This document shows positions 14,229 to 22,606 of a stretch of 58,072 nt of DNA, piece by piece. The notes under the pieces were generated by a model. That model worked only from the letters and a program-made list of their open reading frames with translations. It did not search any database and was not told where the DNA came from. A program made the position numbers and the translations under genes. Numbering within the stretch: position 1 is the stretch's first letter; every line of letters begins with the position of its first letter. Location: positions 1-58,072 of the IMG/VR virus record IMGVR_UViG_3300017605_000517, one strand, 5' to 3'. Source of the DNA: a virus.

Positions 14229-15433
14229 CGCTTTACCGCCAACACCTGTTCGCTGAGTGATCCAATATACTGATTGCGGAGATCTGTTGCCGCATTGCCT
14301 GATACCGCCGAGGATCCGTCGATGACGTAGCCGACGTACCAGGACAACTGCGTAACCGCTGTCTTGCTCACGCCACCCGTAACCGACCCCGTGAAGGCCA
14401 CCGGAACACCGATGGTCAACTTGTTCCCCTGGGCATCATTGGAGGTCTCGACAATGTACCCGGAGGTGTCGTTGTTCGTCGTGGTCACCGACGAATCTGT
14501 CTTGACACCGAGGGTCGCAGACGTGTCGGTCTGGATGAATCCCTCCACGAACGCGGAACCGCGCCGGAGGGTGAGGTCAACCAGCACTCGACCAGATGGC
14601 GCTTTGTTCCTCACCAGCCGGATAACCACGCACTCGAAGTCGTTCCGGACTATGGTCACGGCATCGAAAGGCGGAGTCAGGTCAGACCCTACGGTGATGT
14701 CGAAGTCATGAGTAGACCAGGCACCACCGTCCCACCCCTCTATACGCAACATGGCCGAAGACCCCAGCGGTGTGACCCGAATCAGGCCGTTGGTCAGCGT
14801 CCACGTACCGGTGACTATACGGATGCCGACCCCGGATCTCTCCACACCGTCCACAAGGACGCGTGAGCGCCCCTTGAGGTAGTTGGGTGCGGTGATACCC
14901 CACGTCGGGTTAACTCCCGCTGGCAGCCCCCTGAATACGGTTAGCGAGCCCTCCGCATCGGCCAGTACGCGCGCTACACTTCCGCTCGGCGGTGTGGACC
15001 CCGTTAGATACCCATAGGCACCCACGGCTGGCGCATGCCATCGCTCCCCGGTGAGGGCGAAGGCGTTCTGCCGGACAACCGATCCAAGACGGCTCTCCAT
15101 GTCCACCGCATTTTCTGCGCCGATACGACCGAGACTCAGTGTCCAGTTGAAGAATATTGCTTCGGGCCAGAGGGTATCGGTAACCCCCACGTCCTTGACA
15201 ACGTAGAAACCGGTCTGTGTTTGTTTGCTCGAAAATATGACCGGAATCACTCGATCGAGCATGGCCACCAGATCCTCAGATCTGCCAACAACCTGTGCCG
15301 AGGTGAGGGGAGGATTAGACTCCATCCCCTCCAACGACACAGACTGCTCCCCGGTGGTGGCATTCACCTGGTTTCCCAGCGTGTATGTCTCCCGAAGGTT
15401 GATGCGGCCAACCTGCAGCGTTCCCCAGCCCAT
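14225..15433 (-). CDS. Minor tail protein, distal-tail-like
   Basis: About 402 residues; the ATG at 15433 overlaps the tape-measure stop (TGATG), and a GTG one codon earlier is possible. It begins GWGTLQVGRINLRETYTLGNQVNATTGEQSVSLEGMESNPPLTSAQVVGR, the form of the first gene after the tape measure in actinophages, whose product caps the tail tube. The rest is beta-rich with a Ser/Thr-rich C-terminal half. Assignment rests on position and composition. Confidence 0.7.
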   Translation of the reverse strand: MGWGTLQVGRINLRETYTLGNQVNATTGEQSVSLEGMESNPPLTSAQVVGRSEDLVAMLDRVIPVIFSSKQTQTGFYVVKDVGVTDTLWPEAIFFNWTLSLGRIGAENAVDMESRLGSVVRQNAFALTGERWHAPAVGAYGYLTGSTPPSGSVARVLADAEGSLTVFRGLPAGVNPTWGITAPNYLKGRSRVLVDGVERSGVGIRIVTGTWTLTNGLIRVTPLGSSAMLRIEGWDGGAWSTHDFDITVGSDLTPPFDAVTIVRNDFECVVIRLVRNKAPSGRVLVDLTLRRGSAFVEGFIQTDTSATLGVKTDSSVTTTNNDTSGYIVETSNDAQGNKLTIGVPVAFTGSVTGGVSKTAVTQLSWYVGYVIDGSSAVSGNAATDLRNQYIGSLSEQVLAVKR

Positions 15434-18084
15434 CACCTATATCCATTCTTGTAGAGGGTCAACTCCTGGTCAATCTTTGAGACCATGTTACGAGTCGCCA
15501 TTGGATCAGTGAAGTCCCATATCCCGGACACGTTCAGCGAAGCGATGTTGACAGAGCCCGCTACATGGGTAGTCGTGGTGGAAGTTGCACCGGGGGTACT
15601 ACCCACCTCGAACGATGAAGCCACGCCGGACACTGCCCCCATGAGCGAGTCCAGAGACACCGCTGATGCACGATCAACACCTTTGGCAAAATCCTCAATG
15701 AGTGCGGTTCCCGAGTTGAATGTCCAGCCCTTGCCAGAGAAGGGACCTTCCTTAGCCGGGGAGAATGGGAGCAACCGACGCAACCCAGACAGCAGATCAG
15801 ACAAGGTGTCCTTGGCCTTGTTAGCCATCGACTTGATCCCGTCAATCAGACCCTGGATCATCTTTCGTCCGGAGTCATAGAGTAGGCTTCCGATGTTACC
15901 TATTGCACCGAAAATCTTTCCGGGAATTCCCTTAACGAACTCGATCAGCGGGCCAACACCCTTGTCTGCAGCGGCCTTCAACTCACCGAAGAAGTTCCGG
16001 ATCTTGTCAACGATGATCTTAACACCCTCGATGATGGCGACAACACGATCCCTCGCCCATGTGAAGAGAGCTACCACACCATCCCATAGGGCTTTCGCCG
16101 TACCGATGACGTACGGGCCAATGAACCCCCATACTGCGGTGATGACATCTTTGATGAGGTTGAAGACAAACGTGGTGACCTTGACTAGCCCGTTCCACAC
16201 CCCCTGAATGTAGTCCCACCAGAGCTTGATTGCCCCGATGATGAAGGGCCCGATGAATCCCCAGACGAACTTGATCAGGCCGAGGATGGCACCCATGATC
16301 TCAGAGGTAATTGACCACCACAGACCGAAGACGAACTTGACCACCGCGATGATGACCGACAATACTGCTGAGATGATTGTCCAGGCAGTTTTGATGACCG
16401 ACACCACGAGATCGAAGGCGGCCTTGACGACGGGTGCGATGAACTTGAAGATCGACACCCAGATGCCTATGTAGAACTTGACACCTTCAACGATGAATCG
16501 GAAGATCTTGACAACCCAGCCCCAAAGCCATTTGAAGCCCTCAACCACGGCGTCAATGACTACCTTCAGGGTTGGCCACACATACGCCATGAACCAGTCA
16601 ACCACTGCCTTGACGGCTTTTTGGATTGCCGCCCACACCGCTAGGACTACTTTGCGGAACTTCTCATTATGCTTGAATAGGAGGATCAATCCCCCGATGA
16701 GCGCGGCAACGGCAATGATGATGAGGCCAATGGGGTTTGCTGACAGCGCGATGTTCCAGAGCCATTGGGCAGCCGTTGCCAGCTTGGTGGCGATCTCCCA
16801 CGCCTTGATGATGGCCAGCGCGGTTTGTACAGCCTTGATGGCCTGTACCACCTTGACCACCGCAGCCGCCGCGAGGGCGAAGGCACCGATAGCGCCAATC
16901 ACGGTGACGATGGTTTTCTGTGTGCCCTTGTCCAGTGCCCCGAAGGCGTTGACCCAGGTAGTTACCTCTTTCACCATCGAGTTGACGGCGGGGAGGAAGA
17001 TTTGACCGATCGAGATTGCCAGGGTCTCGGCTGATCCCTTGAGTTGTTCAATCGAGCCAGCCGTGTTGTTCATACGGGTAGCGGCAACCTCGGCAGCGGT
17101 GCTCTTGTTCATCTCCGCGTTGAGGTTTTTGAATCCCTCAGCACCTGCGTTCGAGATGATGGCTGCCGCCCTGATGGCGTCAGAACCGAACAGGGTCTCA
17201 AGGGCCAAGGTCTTCTGGGACTCAGACAACCCTACCGTTGCCTGATGCAGCACTCCCGCAATGTCGGTCAGGGATTTGTAGTTACCTTGCGCGTCGATGA
17301 AGGCGTTACCCGATGCCCCGACCGCTAGGCCCAGGTCTTTGAAGGTTTGCTTGGCACGATCGGTTGTAGGGATGAGGTTGTTCAAGAAAGTCTTGAGTGA
17401 AGTACCGGCATCAGACCCCTTGATGCCCGCGTTACCCATCAGGGCGATGGCTGTTGCCGTATCTTCGAACGACTGTCCGGCGAGGTGCGCAACCGCACCA
17501 ACCTGACTGAGGGAGAATCCAAACTCCTTGACATCGATAGCCGAGGCATTGGCTGCCCCCGCGATATTGTCTACGACTCGGTTGAGATCCGACGCTTTGA
17601 GATTGAACTGGTTCAGAGCGTTGCTGGCGATTTGTGCGGCAAACGGCAGGTCAACCTCACCGGCGGCAGCCAGCGCTACTGTCGCATCAGCCGCACCCCC
17701 GAGCACTTCCTCAACCGATAGCCCGGCCTTGACCAGTTCCTCCATGGCAAGTGCAGCCTCACCAGCCGAGAACTTGGTGTCCGCCCCCAGTTGCAATGCC
17801 TTCTTGGACAACTGGTCCATCTGAGCAGCCGTTGCGCCGGACACTGCCTCAATGGCGGACAACCGCTTCTCAAAAGAGATAGCGCTGTTGGTGGCCACAG
17901 CAAAACCGCCTGCGATCACGCCACCGAACAGCGCCAGGTTCCTCGCCATCTTGTCGAGCTGGGCTGTGGTTACCTCTCCTTTTTTCTTCAGCCCCTCGGT
18001 ATCATCCTGGGCTCGGATGATTCCCTTACCGTCGTAGTCAATCTCAATGGTGCCCCGGATGGTACCTATGGATGGCACGGACAT
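15433..18084 (-). CDS. Tape measure protein
   Basis: The 883-residue protein is the longest between the chaperones and the tip genes. It has an N-terminal phage tail tape-measure domain (TTAQLDKMARNLALFGGVIAGGFAV...MDQLSKKALQLGADTKFSAGEAALAMEELVKAGLS) and many hydrophobic, Trp-rich segments (~385-660), as expected for a protein ejected into the envelope. By the usual 0.15 nm per residue rule it predicts a tail of roughly 130 nm. The start at 18084 follows AAAGAGGTAAAGCA. Confidence 0.9.
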   Translation of the reverse strand: MSVPSIGTIRGTIEIDYDGKGIIRAQDDTEGLKKKGEVTTAQLDKMARNLALFGGVIAGGFAVATNSAISFEKRLSAIEAVSGATAAQMDQLSKKALQLGADTKFSAGEAALAMEELVKAGLSVEEVLGGAADATVALAAAGEVDLPFAAQIASNALNQFNLKASDLNRVVDNIAGAANASAIDVKEFGFSLSQVGAVAHLAGQSFEDTATAIALMGNAGIKGSDAGTSLKTFLNNLIPTTDRAKQTFKDLGLAVGASGNAFIDAQGNYKSLTDIAGVLHQATVGLSESQKTLALETLFGSDAIRAAAIISNAGAEGFKNLNAEMNKSTAAEVAATRMNNTAGSIEQLKGSAETLAISIGQIFLPAVNSMVKEVTTWVNAFGALDKGTQKTIVTVIGAIGAFALAAAAVVKVVQAIKAVQTALAIIKAWEIATKLATAAQWLWNIALSANPIGLIIIAVAALIGGLILLFKHNEKFRKVVLAVWAAIQKAVKAVVDWFMAYVWPTLKVVIDAVVEGFKWLWGWVVKIFRFIVEGVKFYIGIWVSIFKFIAPVVKAAFDLVVSVIKTAWTIISAVLSVIIAVVKFVFGLWWSITSEIMGAILGLIKFVWGFIGPFIIGAIKLWWDYIQGVWNGLVKVTTFVFNLIKDVITAVWGFIGPYVIGTAKALWDGVVALFTWARDRVVAIIEGVKIIVDKIRNFFGELKAAADKGVGPLIEFVKGIPGKIFGAIGNIGSLLYDSGRKMIQGLIDGIKSMANKAKDTLSDLLSGLRRLLPFSPAKEGPFSGKGWTFNSGTALIEDFAKGVDRASAVSLDSLMGAVSGVASSFEVGSTPGATSTTTTHVAGSVNIASLNVSGIWDFTDPMATRNMVSKIDQELTLYKNGYR

Positions 18085-18088
18085 TGCT

Positions 18089-18445
18089 TTACCTCTTTCG
18101 TGTCACCGAAAGAGCCGGGTCTCGGAAACGCCCCTTCTGCGTCTCTTCCCTTGCCTTTCCAATATCAAGATAGTTTTGCAAGACCTTCTCGCGCGCCCTT
18201 GCCACGACTTCGGCCTTCGGTTGCTTCTTCCCGCGTTTGAGGTTCGCCTCGGCCTCGTCCATGTCCGCCTCCACAGCAGACCCGAACGTCCACACCGCGC
18301 GGTTGACCGCAAACGCGACGAGGTCACTACCGTCGTCTCGGTGGGCGCCTCCGGCGCTCGGCACGATTCCCAGCAGGATGCTCGGTAGCACCCTGAAGGT
18401 CTTGGACATCCTCCACACCTCCCATAGCACTCTGGGATTGCGCAC
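18089..18445 (-). CDS. Tail assembly chaperone, frameshifted C-terminal part
   Basis: This reading frame overlaps the end of the upstream chaperone by ~119 bases and continues to the tape measure. Its conserved portion (DGSDLVAFAVNRAVWTFGSAVEADMDEAEANLKRGKKQPKAEVVARAREKVLQNYL) is the typical T domain of actinophage gp G/GT chaperones. Relative to the upstream frame it lies at +1 (equivalent to -2), not the more common -1. It is therefore expected as a C-terminal extension made by ribosomal frameshifting rather than as a separate protein. Confidence 0.75.
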   Translation of the reverse strand: MRNPRVLWEVWRMSKTFRVLPSILLGIVPSAGGAHRDDGSDLVAFAVNRAVWTFGSAVEADMDEAEANLKRGKKQPKAEVVARAREKVLQNYLDIGKAREETQKGRFRDPALSVTRKR

Positions 18446-19037
18446 GAAAGGATTCGGCGTCTCTCACCCCCGAGATTGCGAAGTTGAAGAGGAACATCTT
18501 GTCCTCGAGGCCGATCATGTCGGTGTAGATGGCACTCCGGAACTTATGGCCATTGTGGTCATGGTGTTCGTTATGGTCTTCTTGCAACCCGCACTGGCAC
18601 ACTCGCTCTTCCTCCGGAATCATCCGAGTGTCTTCCTTGTCGGTACCTCGGTTGATCACCTCGTAGTGGCAGTAAATCTTGGGCTCGACAACCACCAGCG
18701 GTGTGACCCCATCCACTAGTTTGACGATTTTCTTGAGGGTGTCGGGGGACTTGATCAGCGCCTGCGCGTCTATCTCCTCAGTATCAGGCTTGCCCTTGCC
18801 TCCGCGCACCTTGCGCACGAACTGCTTCCCGACATACGCACTGAGCGAGTCAGCCTCACCGAGAATCCCGGTTTCCATAATTCCCTGCAGCCCAGCAGGC
18901 TTTGCCCAGCAGGTTTGACCGGAGGGGAGAGTCAGGAAGATCCGCTTTCCAAGGACGGACTGTCCCCATACGTTATTGACTTCTTGAGGCGGTAGTCCTA
19001 TAGCCTCGGCAAGTCTTTTTTCTGGTGTGGAAGGCAT
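18327..19037 (-). CDS. Tail assembly chaperone (G-type)
   Basis: The 236-residue protein lies between the major tail protein and the tape measure, the fixed site of tail assembly chaperones. It starts MPSTPEKRLAEAIGLPPQEVNNVWGQSVLGKRIFLTLPSGQTCWAKPAG and ends in a short Arg-rich tail (RAERRRRPPRRR) just where the second frame opens. Runs that could permit slippage near the end include CTGGGAA and CGCCCAC. The fused product would cover 18089-19037. Confidence 0.75.
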   Translation of the reverse strand: MPSTPEKRLAEAIGLPPQEVNNVWGQSVLGKRIFLTLPSGQTCWAKPAGLQGIMETGILGEADSLSAYVGKQFVRKVRGGKGKPDTEEIDAQALIKSPDTLKKIVKLVDGVTPLVVVEPKIYCHYEVINRGTDKEDTRMIPEEERVCQCGLQEDHNEHHDHNGHKFRSAIYTDMIGLEDKMFLFNFAISGVRDAESFRAQSQSAMGGVEDVQDLQGATEHPAGNRAERRRRPPRRR

Positions 19038-19071
19038 CGTGTGCTCCTAGGTTCCGTGAGTTTGATCTTGA

Positions 19072-19926
19072 TTACGAATAGGTGTAGGTATTGGCAGCGG
19101 TCAGCGATCCCGAGGAAGCGCCTGTGCCGTTGGTTACAACAACCGCCACAGCTCCTGCAGCGTGCGCCGGAGTGACGATGACTAGTGTGAAGTTGTCCAC
19201 CACTTCGAAGTCAGTGGCAGCCGTACCACCGACCGTCACGCCAACAGTGCCGGTGAACCCGATTCCGCGAACGGTGATGATCTCGCCACCCGCAGCCGGA
19301 CCAGCGATGTCAGACAGCGAGAACAGGACCGGTGCTGCCGGGGTATCCAGCGCAGGCGCGATGATTGAGGTGATGGTCTCGTGCTGCACGAAGTCATACA
19401 GCGTATCAAAGATCTCCGCACCACCCACGTTGCCGCTCACGCGGCAGGGAAATCCTGTTATGTCCGCAGACGGAATAAAGAAGTTACCGTCCGAGAACTC
19501 TCCCCCGATGTCACCAGTTGCGCGAGCGCAGTAGATAACACACCAGATGTCGCCTCCACTGTCGCTGATGGACTGACCGATTGCCGTGAAGAACGGTCGC
19601 TGGTCGGTCACCCGCTTGCGGTACCGCTTCACCTGATTGGGTGTGATCCCCGTCTCTATAATGGTACCGCCGTTGATCACCTTGTACGCCTCGATCGAGA
19701 GACCTCCCGACTCCAGGCTGCAGTCTATCTCGGGTCCCTGACCGTGCTTCGTGATGAGTTTGTCATCACCTCGCAGATCCGTGTACTCCTCCGAGTCGGT
19801 AAACTCGAGGGTTTGCGAGTTCGGCAGATCAACCAACTGAGTGCCGAACGTCGTTGCTGAAAGGTCAGGGTACGCAATGAGCTTCACGTCCCGGAGACCA
19901 TAAGGCAGCGAGTTTCCAAGAGCCAT
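19072..19926 (-). CDS. Major tail protein with C-terminal Ig-like domain
   Basis: The 284-residue protein forms the tail tube. The N-terminal ~190 residues (LPYGLRDVKLIAYPDLSATTFGTQLVDLPNSQTLEFTDSEEYTDLRGDD) match actinophage major tail proteins. The C-terminal ~85 residues (FSLSDIAGPAAGGEIITVRGIGFTGTVGVTVGG...VVDNFTLVIVTPAHAAGAVAVVVTNG) are an IPT/TIG immunoglobulin-like fold, probably displayed on the tail surface and possibly binding host glycans. The ATG at 19926 follows AAAGGAGTAAAAGAGCC, a strong site for an abundant protein. Confidence 0.85.
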   Translation of the reverse strand: MALGNSLPYGLRDVKLIAYPDLSATTFGTQLVDLPNSQTLEFTDSEEYTDLRGDDKLITKHGQGPEIDCSLESGGLSIEAYKVINGGTIIETGITPNQVKRYRKRVTDQRPFFTAIGQSISDSGGDIWCVIYCARATGDIGGEFSDGNFFIPSADITGFPCRVSGNVGGAEIFDTLYDFVQHETITSIIAPALDTPAAPVLFSLSDIAGPAAGGEIITVRGIGFTGTVGVTVGGTAATDFEVVDNFTLVIVTPAHAAGAVAVVVTNGTGASSGSLTAANTYTYS

Positions 19927-19933
19927 GGCTCTT

Positions 19934-20125
19934 TTACTCCTTTCCTGGATCTTTAAATGCTCGGGTTCCCACCAGTTTCCCGGTGGAAGTATCGAAGGTA
20001 TGCAGGATGACTACGCCAGGCTTCCGTCCACACCACCGCGAGGGGCACAAAAACTCAACTATGCCCTTATCTCTTGAAGGCTTCAACAGCACTCCGAACT
20101 TCCGATGTCTGCAACGGAGGTCCAC
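19934..20125 (-). CDS. Small Com-like zinc protein
   Basis: The 63-residue protein (GTG at 20125) has MDLRCRHRKFGVLL near the N terminus and EFLCPSRWCGRKPGVVILHTFD in the middle. The four Cys in two pairs, ending with HTFD and RAF, resemble the small zinc-knuckle proteins often found before the major tail protein in actinophages and distantly Mu Com. Com-type proteins bind RNA and control translation; that role here is an inference. Confidence 0.65.
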   Translation of the reverse strand: MDLRCRHRKFGVLLKPSRDKGIVEFLCPSRWCGRKPGVVILHTFDTSTGKLVGTRAFKDPGKE

Positions 20126-20127
20126 GG

Positions 20128-20454
20128 CTACTTCTGACTCTGGCCCATCGCAGGGATAGCGTCCTGTGCGTGGAGCACGCGGAGACCCTCTTGCCGCGCC
20201 CTGAGACGCCCCTTGGCGGCCTCAATCCGAGCATCCGTGATGTCATCCTCAGTCGGCGCTTCGTCCGTCAGGATGATGCTGGGGTCACGCTTGAGAACCT
20301 CGCGAGCAGGCTCGGTCACCCGGTCCAGCGGGATCGTGTATCCGTTGCTGGCGGTGAAGGTTAGGTCCTCCTGCTCGATTCCGGCAGTTGCCCACTCCTC
20401 CTTGCCCATGTGCCGGGTATCAGCACTTCCTATGTACTTGGCATACTTAGCCAT
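20128..20454 (-). CDS. Hypothetical head-tail region protein
   Basis: A 108-residue protein; the ATG at 20454 sits 4 nt after AGGAGG, a better spacing than the ATG one codon before. It contains AKYIGSADTRHMGKEEWATAGIEQEDLTFTASNGYTIPLDRVTEPAREVLKRDPSIILTDE, a small beta domain followed by a helical, basic C terminus. Proteins of this kind lie between tail terminator and major tail protein in related genomes; function is unknown. Confidence 0.65.
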   Translation of the reverse strand: MAKYAKYIGSADTRHMGKEEWATAGIEQEDLTFTASNGYTIPLDRVTEPAREVLKRDPSIILTDEAPTEDDITDARIEAAKGRLRARQEGLRVLHAQDAIPAMGQSQK

Positions 20455-20462
20455 CATTCCTC

Positions 20463-20849
20463 CTATGACGCGTTTATCAGGTAGTTGGACACTCGGGCGA
20501 TAGTCCGATGCCCATCGTCTTTCAGATCCCCTCCGTCACCCGTCCAGGCAATCTGTGATACGTAGTCGGTCACATCTTGCATACCGACCAGGGACGGAAT
20601 CAGCACCCGCAGGCGAGCACAGATCAGATCAATCTTGTCGTAGTCATTGGGGTTGTCATGCACCCATACCGCCAGTACTGCCTGATTGACGGCACCCTGG
20701 AAGAAGGGTCGCCTCTCCCCCCACTTCAGGTTGAGAAAGGGACGTTGCGCCGGGGTGTCGATCTCCCCGGACAAGACACCTTCACCCACCACACCCAACC
20801 CCTGAAGGGTCAGGTCAGCAACGATAGCACCCCGGATCACCGCGCGCAT
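20463..20849 (-). CDS. Tail terminator-like protein
   Basis: The 128-residue protein begins MRAVIRGAIVADLTLQGLGVVGEGVLSG and contains PFLNLKWGERRPFFQG...VLAVWVHDNPNDYDKIDLICARLRVLIPSL, the pattern of phage tail-terminator or neck proteins. The position, directly before the major tail protein block and after an HK97 gp10-like gene, supports this. It would cap the tail tube and join it to the head. Confidence 0.65.
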   Translation of the reverse strand: MRAVIRGAIVADLTLQGLGVVGEGVLSGEIDTPAQRPFLNLKWGERRPFFQGAVNQAVLAVWVHDNPNDYDKIDLICARLRVLIPSLVGMQDVTDYVSQIAWTGDGGDLKDDGHRTIARVSNYLINAS

Positions 20850-20850
20850 C

Positions 20851-21228
20851 TCACCCTCCCAATAACTGAACAGCCCGACGAACTGACTCAGCGGTGATCA
20901 CCGCTAGTTGAGGAGCCGTATGGAACAGAGTAGGCCCGATGATGGCGTAGCGCCCAGACCAGCGCACCTCGAGCCATAGCCCATAGGGCATGGTGTGGTA
21001 CACGATTAGCCGGTGTACCACCATTGGCACCTTGTCATGGGTGGCGAAGAGACCATTACGAGCGTTGCTGGTACGATCCGTCCACGGAGCGTTCTCTCTA
21101 GCGTATGACTCAGCCATGGGTTGCACAGCATCAAACGCCAGATCTACCCCGGAGTCGATGACGGGTAGCAAACGCTTCAACGCCGGAGTCAGCGTATCGA
21201 AATCGAACACACCGCGACGGCTGGGCAT
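20851..21228 (-). CDS. HK97 gp10-like head-tail joining protein
   Basis: About 125 residues from an ATG overlapping the upstream stop (TGATG). The sequence DTLTPALKRLLPVIDSGVDLAFDAVQPMAESYARENAPWTDRTSNARNGLFA...HRLIVYHTMPYGLWLEV matches the HK97 gp10-like family: a helix, then AP-W-x-D-x-T-G/N-x-A-R/x-x-G, then a strand with Y-x-x-x-L-E. These proteins act at the head-tail interface. Confidence 0.75.
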   Translation of the reverse strand: MPSRRGVFDFDTLTPALKRLLPVIDSGVDLAFDAVQPMAESYARENAPWTDRTSNARNGLFATHDKVPMVVHRLIVYHTMPYGLWLEVRWSGRYAIIGPTLFHTAPQLAVITAESVRRAVQLLGG

Positions 21229-21611
21229 CAGGACACCCCATCCCTTAGCAAATGCCGCTCGCAAAGCAGTTTTTTCTCATACCCATGGCCATCAGCAATT
21301 GCCACGACAAGGTAATAGTCGTCAGGCTGATCGGGCAGAGTGAACTTGTCCCAGATACCCGCTTGGCAGTCCCACTCACCCAGCAAGGTATAGGAGATGA
21401 TGCGCTCCACACCCCCCAGAGTGACGGTTGGCCGCTGATCGAAGGTCATCGGGATGAGTTTGAACGTCTGATCAGGCCGGGGTGATCCATCCTCCAGTTT
21501 CCGTCCGCCGCCGGGTGTGATTGTCTCCTCTTGGGGGATGAGTGAGACCACCGTAGGACTGGCGTCAATGAAGGCCTTGGTGATCCGGCGATTGGTTTCA
21601 ACCTCCCCCAT
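21228..21611 (-). CDS. Head-tail stopper-like protein
   Basis: About 127 residues, with ATG at 21611 overlapping the upstream stop. It contains ITKAFIDASPTVVSLIPQEETITPGGG..., then PMTFDQRPTVTLGGVERIISYTLLGEWDCQAGIWDKFTL, a small beta barrel as in head-closure proteins of siphoviruses. Its place as third gene after the major capsid supports a stopper role. Overlapping stops and starts tie it to both neighbours. Confidence 0.65.
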   Translation of the reverse strand: MGEVETNRRITKAFIDASPTVVSLIPQEETITPGGGRKLEDGSPRPDQTFKLIPMTFDQRPTVTLGGVERIISYTLLGEWDCQAGIWDKFTLPDQPDDYYLVVAIADGHGYEKKLLCERHLLRDGVS

Positions 21612-21934
21612 CACACACGCTCAATCGGGGTGGTGTAGGCGTATCCAGCCAGATCCTGAGGTTGAGGTGACGTACTGATCAACGTTCGGAAGTGGGCAAC
21701 CATCGTGAGAGCCTGCTGGTGCAGTTGTGACATCCGACGCGATGACCCCGACTCGGTGACATCTACCATAGACGCGGCCTCGGCAGCCTTGGCTTCCCAC
21801 ACCTCCAGCGCAGCCGTGTTGAGGTCGGCAGTGTCGTCAATGATGGCGGAGAGCACGAGGTCAGTCCATGGCTCGGCCTCGGTCGACTCACCCACCAACC
21901 TCCGCAGGCGCTGGATGTCGGCTTGTGTTGCCAT
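21611..21934 (-). CDS. Head-tail adaptor
   Basis: The 107-residue protein is all-helical: ADIQRLRRLVGESTEAEPWTDLVLSAIIDDTADLNTAALEVWEAKAAEAASMVDVTESGSSRRMSQLHQQALTMVAHFRT. This is the fold and sequence style of siphovirus head-tail adaptors that dock on the portal. The conserved region D-x-x-x-x-A-x-x-x-W-x-x-K-A-A-x-A is clear. Confidence 0.75.
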   Translation of the reverse strand: MATQADIQRLRRLVGESTEAEPWTDLVLSAIIDDTADLNTAALEVWEAKAAEAASMVDVTESGSSRRMSQLHQQALTMVAHFRTLISTSPQPQDLAGYAYTTPIERV

Positions 21935-22008
21935 CTCTTGACCTCCTCTAAGTTAAAGGGCAGACATGGACTGGGTCCACATCTGCCCTTCGCCGGGGAT
22001 GTTAGCGA

Positions 22009-22119
22009 TTAATCCTCGTCCTCGTCGGAGTCGGCCTGGGTGTCCTCGGCGGCCTCGGAGGTGGCGGCCTCCGGCGTCGTGGTCTCTTCGGTCGGCTCCT
22101 GGAACGTCGGCTCGGTCAT
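22009..22119 (-). CDS. Very small acidic protein (36 aa)
   Basis: The ATG at 22119 follows AAGGAGATCCG. The product is Glu/Asp/Thr-rich and likely disordered (TEPTFQEPTEETTTPEAATSEAAE...ADSDEDED). It lies between two head genes on the same strand and has a very good ribosome site, so it is probably expressed. Function is unknown; it may be a small virion or chaperone component. Confidence 0.6.
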   Translation of the reverse strand: MTEPTFQEPTEETTTPEAATSEAAEDTQADSDEDED

Positions 22120-22185
22120 CCGGATCTCCTTGTGTGGACGGGGTGTTCAATGCCCACCACGTTACCGGATTCACGGGCTACGCCT

Positions 22186-22515
22186 TCATTCGCCCTCGTC
22201 GTCGGGGTGTTCCCTGTCCCAAGCGCGGAGCGCCTCAATGAGTTGCTCCTTCTTGCTGAGTCCGGTCAGGTCCACCGGAGGATCACGCTTTACCGCCTCG
22301 TCCTTGAGTTCCTGAACCTTCCACGAGTCGTAGTCGTCCTGAGTCTCCCCGGAGTCCTCGTCCTCGTCCTCGTCCTCGATCTTGAGTTTAGGGTTCAGCA
22401 ATAGATTCTCGGCGAACCGCGCCTCGTTGGCCTCGATCTCGCTATGCTTGTCGCGATCCCGCAGCCATGCCTTGTCGTCCTCGGACAGAGGAGCGTCCCA
22501 GTGGATCTCTCGCAT
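22186..22515 (-). CDS. Head-region protein with SAP-like C terminus
   Basis: The ATG at 22515 follows AGAAAGGATCGGACC and gives 109 residues. The N terminus (MREIHWDAPLSEDDKAWLRDRDK) and an acidic linker (EDEDEDEDSGE) lead to a C-terminal helix-extended-helix (SWKVQELKDEAVKRDPPVDLTGLSKKEQLIEALRAWD) with the SAP/Rho-N-like signature. Proteins like this lie directly after the major capsid in many actinophages. A nucleic-acid-binding or head-assembly role is inferred. Confidence 0.65.
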   Translation of the reverse strand: MREIHWDAPLSEDDKAWLRDRDKHSEIEANEARFAENLLLNPKLKIEDEDEDEDSGETQDDYDSWKVQELKDEAVKRDPPVDLTGLSKKEQLIEALRAWDREHPDDEGE

Positions 22516-22606
22516 GGTCCGATCCTTTCTTCTGCGTGCTTGTGCGGTTACGGTGCCGGGGGGTGTGCAATGGTGGGTACACACCCCCCGACATCATCGG
22601 GGAGGG

